A DNA stretch of 60,573 nt, taken from positions 1 through 60,573 of the forward strand of contig JBQMRO010000036.1 of the NCBI GenBank assembly GCA_052174475.1, given 5' to 3'. The translations under genes and the position numbers were made by a program. Below are positions 32,696 to 42,927 of this stretch, in pieces. The stretch comes from Arsenophonus sp052174475. Lineage in GTDB: Bacteria; Pseudomonadota; Gammaproteobacteria; Enterobacterales; Enterobacteriaceae. The notes beneath the pieces were generated by a model. The model made no database searches and was not told the origin of the DNA. It worked only from the letters and a program-made list of their open reading frames with translations. Positions within the stretch are counted from its first letter, which is position 1. Every line of letters starts with the position of its first letter.

Positions 32696-35296
32696 ATGGG
32701 TAAAGCTCTTGTTATTGTAGAGTCCCCGGCAAAAGCCAAGACAATCAATAAATATCTTGGTAATAACTACGTTGTTAAAAGTAGTGTAGGACATATACGT
32801 GATTTGCCAAAAAGTGCTGGTTCTAGATCACAAAAGCATATAAATACAGTTCATAAGGTTAAAAGGGTAAAAAAAGATGAGCATGAAGCACTTATACATC
32901 GAATGGGAGTTGACCCATATAATGGGTGGAAAGCAAATTATCAAATTTTACCTGACAAAGAAAAAGTCGTTGCTGAATTAAGATCGTTAGCTTCTAACGC
33001 TGAACATATCTATTTAGCAACAGATCTCGATCGTGAAGGGGAAGCAATTGCCTGGCATTTGCGAGAAGTGATTGGTGGTGATAATCAGCGCTTTAGTCGA
33101 GTAATTTTTAACGAAATTACTAAAAATGCTATTAAGCAAGCTTTCGATAATCCTGGTAAATTAAATATTGATCGCGTTAATGCTCAACAAGCCCGACGTT
33201 TTTTAGATCGAGTTGTTGGTTATATGATTTCACCATTATTATGGAAAAAAATTTCTCGCGGCCTTTCTGCTGGTCGCGTTCAGTCAGTTGCTGTACGTCT
33301 AATTGTTGAACGAGAACGCGAAATTAAAGCATTTATGCCACAAGAGTATTGGCAGCTTCATACTAATTTACTAACTGTTGACACGGCATTAATTCGAATG
33401 GAAGTAACACACGAAAATGGTAAGCCGTTTAAACCCGTTATAAAAGCACAAATTGATACTGTCGTTGCATTATTAAAAAATGCACATTATCAGGTATCAA
33501 ATCGTAAAGATCGTCCAACCATTAACAAACCAAATGCCCCTTTTATTACTTCAACTCTCCAACAAGTAGCAAATACACGTCTTGGATTTAGCGTTAAAAA
33601 AACCATGATGATTGCACAGCGGCTTTATGAAGCAGGGTACATTACCTATATGCGTACTGACTCAACTAGTTTAAGTCAGAATGCTGTAAGTATGGCCCGT
33701 AATTATATTAATCATAAATTTGGTAAAAAGTACTTGCCTAAACAGGCAAATATTTATACCAATCAAAAAAATTCTCAAGAAGCCCATGAAGCTATTCGAC
33801 CTTCTAATATTGACGTTGATGTTCATGTTATAAAAAAAATGGAAGCAGATGCTAAAAAACTCTATCAGTTGATTTGGAATCAATTTGTTGCTTGTCAAAT
33901 GACACCGGCTGAATTTGATTCAACAACATTGACAGTTAAAGCTGGAGATTTTGATTTAAAGTCTAAAGGGCGTATTTTGCGTTTTGATGGCTGGACTAAA
34001 GTTATACCTGTATTGAGTAAAGGTGATGAAGATAAAATATTACCAATAATCAAAGTTGGTGCTCATCTTGAATTAGATAAATTCTCTCCTAGCCAACATT
34101 TTACTAAACCTCCTGCCCGTTTTAATGAATCTTCACTGGTGAGAGAACTCGAAAAACGTGGCATTGGCCGACCATCAACCTATCCGGTTATTATTTCAAC
34201 TATCCAAAATCGGGGTTATGTAAAAATTGAAAATCGCCGATTTTATGCTGAAAAAATAGGTGAAATAGTCACAGATCGGTTAGATGAAAATTTTAGTGAG
34301 TTAATGAACTATGATTTCACTGGTCGAATGGAAGATCAGCTTAACTTGATAGCAGAAGATCGTATCGAGTGGAAGAGTATATTAGATAAATTTTTTACTA
34401 CTTTTATTGAGCAACTCCAAAGTGCAAATAAGACTCCAGAGGAAGGAGGTATGCGTCCAAATCCGATGGTATTAACATTGATTCAATGTCCTAACTGTCA
34501 TCGAAAAATGGGAATTAGAACTTCTTCTACTGGTGTTTTTCTGGGATGCTCTGGTTATAGTTTACCAGCAAAAGAGGGTTGCAAAAAAACAATTAATTTA
34601 ATTCCTGAAGATGAATTATCAAATCTTCTAGTAGATAAAGAGGAGGATGTGGAAACGTATGCTTTGCGAGCCCGACGGCGATGTCTTAAATGTTATACCG
34701 CAATGGATAGTTATATTTTTGATAATAAACATAAATTATATATATGCGGTAATAATCCTGCATGTAATGGTTATGAGGTTGAAGAAGGTGAATTTCGAAT
34801 TATAGGTTATAATAGACCGGTTATTGAATGTGATAAATGTAACTCAGAAATGCATTTAAAAAATGGACGGTTTGGAAAATACATGGGATGCATAAATGAA
34901 ACTTGTAAAAATACTCGCAAGGTCTTAAAGAGTGGTGAAGTGAGTCCACCTAAAGAAGATCCTATTCCACTGCCAGAATTAGTTTGTGAAAAATCTAACT
35001 CTTACTTTGTATTAAGAGATGGAGCGGCGGGAATATTTTTAGCCGCTAACTCTTTTCCAAAATCAAGAGAAACCCGCGCACCATTAGTTGAAGAATTGGT
35101 GCGTTTAAAAGATCGGCTTCCAGAAAAATTTAGCTATTTAACCCTGGCGCCGTCGGTTGATCCTGAAGGTAATAAAACGATTGTTAGATTTAGTCGTAAG
35201 ACTAAACAACAATATCTTTCCTCAGAAAAAAATGGTAAAGCCACTGGCTGGAGTGCATTTTATATCAATAAAAAATGGGTAGAAAAGAACATATAA
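32696..35296 (+). CDS. topA: TopA, DNA topoisomerase I
   Basis: Relaxes negative supercoils by a type IA single-strand passage mechanism. The 866 residues match E. coli TopA (865). The TOPRIM domain is present with Glu9 in IVESPAKA and the acidic DLDREGE (D110, D112, E114). The active-site Tyr318 lies in YITYMRTDSTS. The C-terminal part (about 590-760) keeps Cys-rich zinc-ribbon motifs (CPNCHRKMGIRTSS, CSGYSLPAKEGCK, CLKCYTAMDSYIF, CDKCNSEMHLKNGRFGKYMG), then the final domain ending YINKKWVEKNI. No frame damage is visible. Essential for balanced supercoiling. Confidence 0.97.
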   Translation: MGKALVIVESPAKAKTINKYLGNNYVVKSSVGHIRDLPKSAGSRSQKHINTVHKVKRVKKDEHEALIHRMGVDPYNGWKANYQILPDKEKVVAELRSLASNAEHIYLATDLDREGEAIAWHLREVIGGDNQRFSRVIFNEITKNAIKQAFDNPGKLNIDRVNAQQARRFLDRVVGYMISPLLWKKISRGLSAGRVQSVAVRLIVEREREIKAFMPQEYWQLHTNLLTVDTALIRMEVTHENGKPFKPVIKAQIDTVVALLKNAHYQVSNRKDRPTINKPNAPFITSTLQQVANTRLGFSVKKTMMIAQRLYEAGYITYMRTDSTSLSQNAVSMARNYINHKFGKKYLPKQANIYTNQKNSQEAHEAIRPSNIDVDVHVIKKMEADAKKLYQLIWNQFVACQMTPAEFDSTTLTVKAGDFDLKSKGRILRFDGWTKVIPVLSKGDEDKILPIIKVGAHLELDKFSPSQHFTKPPARFNESSLVRELEKRGIGRPSTYPVIISTIQNRGYVKIENRRFYAEKIGEIVTDRLDENFSELMNYDFTGRMEDQLNLIAEDRIEWKSILDKFFTTFIEQLQSANKTPEEGGMRPNPMVLTLIQCPNCHRKMGIRTSSTGVFLGCSGYSLPAKEGCKKTINLIPEDELSNLLVDKEEDVETYALRARRRCLKCYTAMDSYIFDNKHKLYICGNNPACNGYEVEEGEFRIIGYNRPVIECDKCNSEMHLKNGRFGKYMGCINETCKNTRKVLKSGEVSPPKEDPIPLPELVCEKSNSYFVLRDGAAGIFLAANSFPKSRETRAPLVEELVRLKDRLPEKFSYLTLAPSVDPEGNKTIVRFSRKTKQQYLSSEKNGKATGWSAFYINKKWVEKNI

Positions 35297-35607
35297 TTTT
35301 ATCTATTTTCTATAATTAGATTAGATTGCTGAAATCAGTAACCTAATTTTCAGTTTACTTATGTCGCTATTTTAAATCATAACAAGGATTAATATATTAA
35401 ATTAAAAATGTTACTAACTATGAGTATTTTACTATAGCTTCTCTAGCTAATATAATTATTGTCTCAATACAGATCATTACTAAAAATGACAGGTAAATTC
35501 CTGTTGTTAAAATTAACATTACAGAAACAAAATTTAGTTTATTACTTATCCCCTGTAATTACAAGGATTAGCAACAGTGATAACATACTTTCGTGTTTAC
35601 GAAGAGA
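35297..35607. other. Gap after topA, no gene recognised
   Basis: About 310 bp of AT-rich sequence. In E. coli cysB lies downstream of topA; no remnant can be shown. Confidence 0.4.
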
Positions 35608-37010
35608 ATGACGCTTATTTCTGGTTTATGGGGTTTTTTGAAATGCTGGTTGGCGTATCCTGCTAATTGATTTTGTGGATGATGTTAACAACAGAGAAAT
35701 GATATATCATGAAAAGTTTAACTTATAGATATCTGCGAAACCAGATATTAACCTGTATCTTTTGCATGAACTCATCTGTAATGATACGAGTACCTGTAAT
35801 AGACACCCGCTATTGATGGTTAACATCTAGAACATTCTGAAACAACATACTCAACGCTACCTTATCAAAGGACGTAATCCGTCAACCATAAACAGTTATC
35901 TGCTATAAAGAAATATACAAAAAACGAGTATTGGCGATATTGAGATTAAAGTGGCTAAGGTCTGGGGATATCTCTACAGCAACAACGGAATACATATCAA
36001 TAACTTATTGCTACCGCCTTATCTAAGGCGTATAAAAACATCAAAGAGTTTCTTCCTTTTCTGTTCCTGCAAGAGGAACCATTATCCACTAGTGATCTGA
36101 GAAAGCCCTAAGAGCTCTTTCTAGATAAGAAAGCACATGATCTCTCTAGTATTATCAGCAGACTGAAATAGCAATGGTTTGAATGACACAGGCAATAGTG
36201 CTCAGCGTGATTTAAATAATACGCAACTACGTTTATTTCTTCGACGAAGGATAGCATATGCCGCTATGTTAGGTAAGCTGATTACCTTTACTTGCTGCTT
36301 ATTATCGACATCACTCCGCATGGATCTAAAAAACAATTGTCATCGAAGATGATTATCAAGAGTCAGAAGCTAACTTGACCTAACCTTCTTAATGGCCTGT
36401 AAGCGCAGGGACTTAACCATATTTGAAAGCTTTATACGGTGGAGGAACGCGGCGCTTTGCTTTTTGGAATGGAATAGTAAAGATATTTATGAGCGCATAG
36501 CAGTAAGGCTGTTAGTATATAAAAAGCTAATGTGCCACTTTCATTTCCCAAAAGCATGTAACCAAAAGTTAAACCAAATCTGTTGTAGATTTGATTAGAA
36601 GAGAGCCATGATTTTGCTGATAAAAAGCTATTGATATTTTGCTAAAATGTTTTTAGCGTATTCTGAAGCGATAAAGAAGTTAGAGAAAGAGCGAGAAAAA
36701 TGACTAGCATTCTATCCTTTCCGTTAGTGCACTGGGCGTCAACAAAAATGAGGAATCCAATTTGGATATCGAATTTTTCGATAGTAAGGCTATTAAGTTA
36801 ATATGAAACTAACTATAGTTCGAAAAAAATAACCATTTAAATGGTATTTAAGTTCCTCCCGTCTATTCAAAATAGTTAGAACTGGCTAAGTGAATTTTAG
36901 CCTTGACCATGGATAGGTAACTCCACAGCATTTATTTTAAAAGATGGAGAGAAGATTCATGAAAGATCTGAGCGGAACGGTAGCCTGACCACTTATGCAG
37001 CAGATTTATT
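35608..37010 (+). mobile_element. IS256-family element, decayed copy with readable transposase motif
   Basis: Plus-strand copy, about 1.4 kb. The best family evidence lies here: at about 35931-36045 the plus strand reads IGDIEIKVAKVWGYL and NNLLLPPYLRRIKTSKS, close to the IS256-family pattern of a GDV-x-V-x-VPKVR block followed by LLPPYLRRTKS. Further stops and frameshifts kill the frame. It ends near 37010 next to an IS1595-family end fragment. Confidence 0.8.
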
Positions 37011-37011
37011 A

Positions 37012-37143
37012 ATAACTTCTCAAGTTATTTTATTTATTGAATTTTCTAGCCTGAAGAAAAGATTATTTAAAATTACAACAATTGAAATATAGAAGTGGCT
37101 ACAAATTGCTTTGCTAGCAAAGCAATAACCTTTGCTAACATAT
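37012..37143 (+). mobile_element. IS1595-family element, right-end fragment
   Basis: About 130 bp matching the right end of the copy at 52257-53282 (TTTCTAGCCTGAAGAAAAG, CAATTGAAATATAGAAGTGGC and the AGCAATAACCTTTGCTAACATA terminus). It directly follows the IS256-family copy at 35608-37010. Confidence 0.65.
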
Positions 37144-37489
37144 CCAAAAAAAACATACTATATTCCGGTATGTAACAGTAACATCTAATCGTTTCTAATG
37201 CATATTCTGTGTAATAACAATGATTTCTCATCGAACTAAATCTACTCGTCTATAGCAGACGCAAGTAGAAAAAAACAGAAAAAATAAGTTAAACGTTTGT
37301 TGTTCAAATAATTTTGCTTTTAATTAATTTCCTGATTCTTTTCAAGAAATAATAGAGGGAAGATTTAAATCTTGAAACTTGCAATCTTTAGTTGCAATTG
37401 AAGTAACTCTTTACTATTAGTAATAAAACTAACACTAACTACCAGTTAGTGTATAATCTAACTATCCATTATCTAATATACTTTATTAT
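37144..37489. other. Spacer between two IS1595-family pieces
   Basis: AT-rich. A near-symmetric hairpin CTACTCGTCT ... AGACGCAAGTAG occurs near 37243-37269, with an A-run after it. No gene recognised. Confidence 0.35.
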
Positions 37490-38511
37490 TATGTTGGTAA
37501 AGGTTTTTTGATTTGCTAGCAAAGCAATTTATAGCCACGTTTCTATTTCAATTATTGAAATTTCAAATATTTTTTTATGCCATATAATTCAGTAAATAAA
37601 CGATCCTACGCCATAAAATTCACTCAGTTATCTTTTTAATTAGCTAACATGACTCATATCTGATCAAATTTTAAATCTGGGATTCCTTACCAATAAATCT
37701 TTTGTTACCTAACTTTATTAGGTAATGGTAACTAATTTTACGATTGTTAACACAGGTTTCGTATTCTTTTAGTGCATCCAAGTAAAAGATGAGCTCTTTA
37801 TCAATAGTTAGCTTAAGAAAACGGATAACACACTCTGCATTAAATTCTTCAAGAATCTCATCACTTACATGACCATCTTAATCTCTAGCGATTAAGACCG
37901 CAATTCGTTCTTTCCTTTTTATCTTCTCCTCTCCCATATTTTCCAGCTTTTCTATGTAAAATATAACGCTTACCTTTCAAAGATTTTAGGAAAAATATTT
38001 CGTCGACTTCAACAATGTCATTTAAGTATTTATATTGACTGTTGCCGCTGAAACAAGAAAACAGTTTTACCAATCTAAAGGCTGTTTTAAAATTAATGTT
38101 GTTTATTTTTCTAACTTTCGTAAATTTAAGCTATTCAACATGCATCGTAAATAACTAAACTATTTGTCCTTGTGTTCTAGTTTCAGCAGAACACTCCTAA
38201 TCAGATTGTTAAATGTTTTCCTGCAATCGCGAATTTTACAACAATCTCACTGTAACCCTAATAAATCTATCTCAGTGGTTACATGCATACTGTAACAGTA
38301 TGAGCAGTATAAAGTGGAATGAGTTAATTCAATACATGAATTGATATCGTCCGACAGATTCTTACTTAGCAAATTAATAAGATACTGTTTTATGTTAGTA
38401 TGGAATGAGAAAGAGTCTCTTTGATCTGTGTGGCTGATTGTTTTTCATTACAATTCTAGCAAACTTCTTCTTACAGAAGAAGTATTTCTACTAACAACAT
38501 TTTCTAACATA
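37490..38511 (-). mobile_element. IS1595 (ISXO2-like)-family element, decayed near full-length copy
   Basis: About 1.02 kb with terminal sequences TATGTTGGTAAAGG on the left and, reverse-complemented, TATGTTAGAAAATG on the right. The minus strand carries an open 62-residue piece (37885-38073) with VEVDEIFFLKSLKGKR followed by KAGKYGRGEDKKERTN, the typical ISXO2-like transposase (DDE_Tnp_IS1595) VEVDE-x-x-x-x-KSxKGKR pattern. Elsewhere the frame is broken. Confidence 0.85.
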
Positions 38512-38544
38512 GCTAAAATTAAATATAACTCTCCAAACTGCAGA

Positions 38545-39092
38545 AAAATAAAAATTACGTTTTTATGCTGCTTAACTTCAACTTCACCTTTTGCATAATG
38601 CCAACTTGTACGAGATTATTACCGCCTTAATTAAGTCGCTGCTTACCAAAATAGTTAACTACACACACATACAATGTGTTCTGATTTGTTGCAAATATGT
38701 TTCTACTCCTTGCGGATCACTGCTACGTTGAATAGCTCCCTTAAAATCACTCCCTTTTAATGAACTAATATGTAATTTATGTTTTTTATCATTTCATTTA
38801 TAAAATTTCGCGTATGGCTAGTAAAAACTAACTAAAATCAGAATTTCTCTCTAATAAATAGAGAGAAAAGCTCCTTTAAGTTATTGCCTGCTGATCTTTT
38901 AATCCAGAATAACTATCTCTACACGGAGATATGTTAATAAATCGAGTGCTTATCGGCTACAAATAAATATGAGAGCTATTTTCTAACATGCACACTATCA
39001 AGTGTTTAGCATTACGTTCAGCTCTTAACTCAGATTTTCACGCACAATGAAATTTCAGCCTTTAATTTTATTGGTTCCCTGACTACTGGTTT
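38545..39092 (-). pseudogene. truD: truD (tRNA pseudouridine-13 synthase) pseudogene, truncated
   Basis: Starts by overlapping the end of ispF, where minus-strand text reads LHGKPVVREPIKLKAE then NFIVRENLS, matching the N-terminal LHGKPxxTGLLKxxPEDFxVxEDLG of TruD. The decisive conserved stretch is VVNYFGKQRLN, stop, GGNNL (family VPNYFGEQRFGxGGxNL) at about 38600-38650, preceded by an LH-type segment resembling LISxLKG. Stops and frameshifts abound, and the rest is removed at the IS1595-family copy ending at 38511. Order ispD-ispF-truD is ancestral. Confidence 0.85.
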
Positions 39093-39603
39093 ACCATGCA
39101 GTCACTGAAGTGCTATCGCTATCATGACTATTATCCTTTACTAATAAAGCTACTGCTACACAAGTAATGCCTTCTTTTCTACCAATAAATCCAAGTTTCT
39201 CCGTCGTGGTAGCCTTAACATTGATATTATCAATGTTGCAACCTAGATCATCTGCTATATTTTTTCGCATGTCAGAAATATATGGCAGCATTTTTGGTAC
39301 TTGAGCAATAATTGTGATATCAAGATTACTGATACAGTATCCCTTTTTTAGTACCTGAAAATACGCTTTGCGTAATAAACTGCGACTATCTGCATCTTTA
39401 AAAACTGGATCGGTATCAGGAAAAAGTTTACTAATATCACCTAATGCTACTGCACCAAGCATAGCATCTATCAGTGCATGTAAAGCGACATCACCATCGG
39501 AATATGCTATTAATCCTTGTTTATAGGGAATTTTCACTCCACATATTGTAATTGGGCCATCTTTACCAAATTTATGCACATCAAATCCATGTCCAATCCG
39601 CAT
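39091..39603 (-). CDS. ispF: IspF, 2-C-methyl-D-erythritol 2,4-cyclodiphosphate synthase
   Basis: Fifth-step enzyme of the MEP isoprenoid pathway; forms the cyclic diphosphate and releases CMP. Start is the ATG of MRIGHGFDVHKFG, preceded by TAGGAG at suitable spacing; an upstream TTG at 39621 is in frame but unlikely. Metal ligands Asp8, His10 and His42 are present (GFDVH and ALHALID), as are TDSDGDVALH-type SDGDVALH and VKATTTEKLGFIGR. The protein is 170 residues, about 11 longer than the E. coli 159. The extra tail (DNSHDSDSTSVTAW) is read out of frame through the truD start, so the normal stop was lost and a new one is used. Confidence 0.95.
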   Translation of the reverse strand: MRIGHGFDVHKFGKDGPITICGVKIPYKQGLIAYSDGDVALHALIDAMLGAVALGDISKLFPDTDPVFKDADSRSLLRKAYFQVLKKGYCISNLDITIIAQVPKMLPYISDMRKNIADDLGCNIDNINVKATTTEKLGFIGRKEGITCVAVALLVKDNSHDSDSTSVTAW

Positions 39604-39626
39604 GAACGATACTCCTAACAATAGTC

Positions 39627-40358
39627 TTATAAAGCACGAGAAATATAGAATTCTGCTAGAATCAAGTCTTCTGGTTGAGTAATCTTTAAATTATTAACTT
39701 TACCTTCTAGCAATTTAGGATGGTAACCGCAATATTCAAGCGCTGAAGCCTCATCGGTAATTACCGCTTTTTGGGCTAACACTTGAGTCAAGCAGTTTTT
39801 GATTAATACTAAAGGAAAAAATTGCGGCGTTAGTGCATGCCAAAGTTCATTTCGCTCAACAGTATGACTAATATCTATTTTTCCTTGAACTGAACGTTTC
39901 ATAGTATCTCTTACTGGAGCTGCTAAAATACCACCGTAAGAAGATTGCTGACTATCAATAAAACGAATGATGCTATCTAAATCAGATTGATGTAAGCAAG
40001 GTCGAGCTGCGTCATGAACTAAAACCCAGCAGGGAGGATCTAACTGTAAATTATCTGATAAATAATTCAGTCCAGCCAAAACTGAATCAGCTCTTTGAGA
40101 ACCACCAGTAACTGTTTTTATTTTTGGATTTTTTGAAATCAGTAATTGATGAAAAAAGATATCACGGTTATTTAACGAAACAATAATTTGAGAAATCCTT
40201 GGCTGCTTAAGTAAAGCAGATATAGTATGCTCAATAATGGTTTTTCCCGCTACTTTCAAGTATTGCTTTGGGCAATTAGCTTTCATACGACTACCAATAC
40301 CAGCGGCAGGTATTAAAGCAGCAACTTGTATTTTACGATTAGATATAAATTTATTCAT
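39627..40358 (-). CDS. ispD: IspD, 2-C-methyl-D-erythritol 4-phosphate cytidylyltransferase
   Basis: Third step of the MEP pathway; couples MEP with CTP to form CDP-ME. The 243 residues are near the family length. The nucleotidyltransferase signature LIPAAGIGSRMKANCPKQYL lies at residues 15-34. Further conserved segments are RADSVLAGL, VHDAARPCLHQSDLD, ILAAPVRDTMKR, HTVERNELWHALTPQFFP, ITDEASALEYCG and the end KITQPEDLILAEFYISRAL. Intact. Located 23 bp upstream of ispF and 87 bp downstream of ftsB on the same strand, so probably one transcript. Confidence 0.97.
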   Translation of the reverse strand: MNKFISNRKIQVAALIPAAGIGSRMKANCPKQYLKVAGKTIIEHTISALLKQPRISQIIVSLNNRDIFFHQLLISKNPKIKTVTGGSQRADSVLAGLNYLSDNLQLDPPCWVLVHDAARPCLHQSDLDSIIRFIDSQQSSYGGILAAPVRDTMKRSVQGKIDISHTVERNELWHALTPQFFPLVLIKNCLTQVLAQKAVITDEASALEYCGYHPKLLEGKVNNLKITQPEDLILAEFYISRAL

Positions 40359-40445
40359 CGTCTACGATTTTCTTATGAATTATCACTTTTTTGTTATATT
40401 GTATTAAATAATTTTGTGGTTGAAAAAGATTTTCTTATAAAAATT

Positions 40446-40739
40446 TTATTTATTTATGGAAAAAATATTATCACTCACTATTCGATAAAAAGACTCTCCA
40501 GGTCTAATCATGCCAAGCTCAGCTCGAGCTCGTTCTTCAATAGCTTCACATCCCTCATTCAAATCATCTATTTCAGAAAATAGATGTTCATTTCGTACTT
40601 TAAATGTCATGTTTAACGTCTCTAGCGCTGAAACTTCACTTTTTATACGCAAATAATCATGGATACCATTTTTACCAAACCATAGTGAATATTGTAACCA
40701 ACAAAACACTATCAACAATATCAGTACTAATTTACGCAT
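40446..40739 (-). CDS. ftsB: FtsB, divisome membrane protein
   Basis: Single-pass inner-membrane protein of the FtsQBL divisome complex. Chosen start is the ATG of MRKLVLILLIVFCWLQYSLW (97 residues); an in-frame ATG 21 bases upstream (MSFAGAS) adds seven residues that do not match the family. One membrane span (about 3-19), then YSLWFGKNGIHDY, a coiled coil (about 30-68) and the ERARAELGMIRPGESFYRIV segment, all typical of FtsB. GCAGGGG precedes the start as a weak SD. Intact. Confidence 0.95.
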   Translation of the reverse strand: MRKLVLILLIVFCWLQYSLWFGKNGIHDYLRIKSEVSALETLNMTFKVRNEHLFSEIDDLNEGCEAIEERARAELGMIRPGESFYRIVSDNIFSINK

Positions 40740-40760
40740 CGAAGCCCCTGCAAAACTCAT

Positions 40761-41031
40761 TCATCATCTCATAACTTACTATATGAGAAGCTACTTATCA
40801 CAGAAAAGTTCTTAATAAAGAACTTCATGAATAAATATTAAATAGAGTCAAAATTTGACTTATTTTTTATGAAGGATAGTTTATCTATCTGTCAAGAAAG
40901 TTTCTTTTTCCATCTAATAAGATGATAAACTTACAATATTTTGTTATTTAACTACTTTTAGTTAAAATAAAAATTATATTGAAAAATTCTTTTATTCTAT
41001 TTTTGATTTTATCAAGTAATAACACAAGATC
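40761..41031. promoter_or_regulatory. Upstream region of the ftsB-ispD-ispF unit
   Basis: AT-rich, with no open frame. It is expected to hold the promoter of the minus-strand ftsB operon, but no element can be assigned. A tandem repeat tract lies just beyond. Confidence 0.35.
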
Positions 41032-41095
41032 AAGGTAATAAGGTAATAAGGTAATAAGGTAATAAGGTAATAAGGTAATAAGGTAATAAGGTAAT
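41032..41095. repeat. Eight perfect tandem copies of an 8-bp unit
   Basis: AAGGTAAT repeated eight times without error from 41032 to 41095, followed by ATAAATGC. Perfect identity among decayed surroundings means the array is young or actively changing in length. It is in a non-coding region about 290 bp upstream of ftsB. Confidence 0.97.
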
Positions 41096-41584
41096 ATAAA
41101 TGCATATCTCATTTATTAAATATAATTAATATAATGATTAATTTTAAATAATCACATTATATGAAATTATTTAAAATTTTCTAATATAAAATACATCCAT
41201 TCAGATAAAATATTTGCATTAATACAATTAATAATTGTCGTAACGAACGTAATAATTTTAAAAAACCTTTAATTTAAAGCTGCCATTGACTGCCCTGTAT
41301 TCCACAGGGCATAAATGTGCTCATGTAAATAAGCATATTTATGATCAAATTAAAATTGACCGGTGAAAATGATTTACAAATAGACTAGATCATTAATTTT
41401 AGCAAAATTTCTAAATGTTTTAAACCTTTATATCAGCAATAAAATAATCATTATATTAATACATAGAAGGATTAGAAAATCCTATTAATGGAGTTATTAC
41501 ATATTGGATTTAGCATAAAATAAACCTCATGCTTCCTTAATTAAGCTTAATATACTTAAAGAAGTTATTAGCAAATAATCGTTA
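41096..41584. other. Non-coding stretch after the tandem repeat
   Basis: AT-rich. A symmetric motif TGCCCTGTATTCCACAGGGCA at about 41289-41309 can form a hairpin (TGCCCTGT / ACAGGGCA). No gene recognised. Confidence 0.5.
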
Positions 41585-41870
41585 CGGTCAACGGAATAGC
41601 CTCCTGTCGACAAGGTAGCGGTTAAATATGTTATTGCAGCATGGTTTTAAGCTCCACCTCAACAGCAGAGCCTATTAGATCCTAGCATAATTACGGATGA
41701 GTTCATGTAAATAATAAAGATAATATATGATTTCGCAAATATCTATAAGGCAGACTATTTATGGCATATCATTTCTTTATTGTTGAAATCATTCATGATA
41801 TCAATCAGGCAGGATAGATATGTCAGCATCTCTGAAACCTCATACACCAGAAATAAGGATAAATCCGCAA
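41585..41870 (-). mobile_element. IS256-family element, 5' end fragment
   Basis: Only the 5' approximately 290 bp is present (GTCAACGGAATAGCCTCCTGTC to CATACACCAGAAATAAGGATAAATCC), minus-strand orientation. The 3' part was deleted. Confidence 0.7.
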
Positions 41871-42165
41871 CTAACATATTGATAAAATTTACCGAAATAA
41901 CATCAAATAATTTAAAATCTTATAAGCCAATATTATAACGAAGTTTATAATATTTAATGGTTATTCTTTATCATTATTCTAATTGATAATTATTTTACTT
42001 TTTATTAAAAGTAGGTATTTTAATTGATTTTTATAAGCTATTTTTTATAGTTATGGTATGATAATTTATCCTATCCTTAAGGTATAGGAATTTTATTCTT
42101 TTTATTATTAAGGAAAAGTCACAATTAAAAAATCATTCATATAAAAATCATTTGGATAGATAGTT
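41871..42165. promoter_or_regulatory. pabA leader region
   Basis: AT-rich sequence upstream of pabA with no visible SD directly before the ATG (AGATAGTTATG). Promoter elements cannot be placed. Confidence 0.3.
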
Positions 42166-42744
42166 ATGCTATTGATAATTGATAATTATGATTCGTTTAC
42201 CTATAACCTTTATCAATATCTGTGTGAGTTAGGGGTTCATGTTGTAGTTAAGCGTAATGATACAATAACTATTTCGGAGATAGAAACATTAGCACCGACA
42301 CATTTAATTATTTCACCAGGTCCATGTACACCTCGTACAGCAGGTATTTCACTAAATACAATTTCATATTTTTCCGGTAAGATCCCAATTTTAGGGGTTT
42401 GCCTTGGTCACCAGGCGATTGGTCAAACCTTTAATGCTGCTATCGTCAAAGCAAGAAAAGTAATGCATGGAATGGTATCAGCAATTAATCATAACCAACA
42501 AGGTATTTTTAAAGGATTAAATCTTCCATTACAGGTTGCTCGCTATCATTCTTTGGTGATTGATGCCGGAACTTTACCTGCTACTTTTGAAATTACTGCC
42601 TGGACGACGTTAGATAATGGAAATATTGATGAAATTATGGGTATTCGCCATAAAACACTACCACTTGAAGGTGTCCAATTTCATCCAGAAAGTATCTTGA
42701 GTGAGCAAGGGCATGAATTATTAAATAATTTTTTAATGTATTAA
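42166..42744 (+). CDS. pabA: PabA, aminodeoxychorismate synthase glutaminase subunit
   Basis: Class I glutamine amidotransferase that feeds ammonia to PabB to make 4-amino-4-deoxychorismate for folate. In species without TrpG it can also serve anthranilate synthase. The 192 residues match the family. Catalytic Cys79 lies in GVCLGHQ; His173 and Glu175 lie in FHPES. The N-terminal IIDNYDSFTYNLYQYL and ISPGPCTPRTAGIS are typical. The frame is intact. No argD, fic or pabB neighbour is visible; IS256-family copies lie on both sides. Confidence 0.95.
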   Translation: MLLIIDNYDSFTYNLYQYLCELGVHVVVKRNDTITISEIETLAPTHLIISPGPCTPRTAGISLNTISYFSGKIPILGVCLGHQAIGQTFNAAIVKARKVMHGMVSAINHNQQGIFKGLNLPLQVARYHSLVIDAGTLPATFEITAWTTLDNGNIDEIMGIRHKTLPLEGVQFHPESILSEQGHELLNNFLMY

Positions 42745-42927
42745 TTTATTAAAATTAAATATCACTTTTAGCCATATCATTTCAATTATTAATATCACTT
42801 TCAGCATTGGAGTAGGTTCTATTCTGTTTAAAATGTAAACCTTAATAAGGAAGAATATTAGTATAGAGCTAGATATAGATCTAAATATATTTTTATTTTT
42901 ATCAAAAGTTATTATCAAATCTGCTGT

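Noticed and set aside
41032..41095. Possible CRISPR array
   Set aside because: The unit is 8 bp and contiguous with no spacers; it is a simple tandem repeat.
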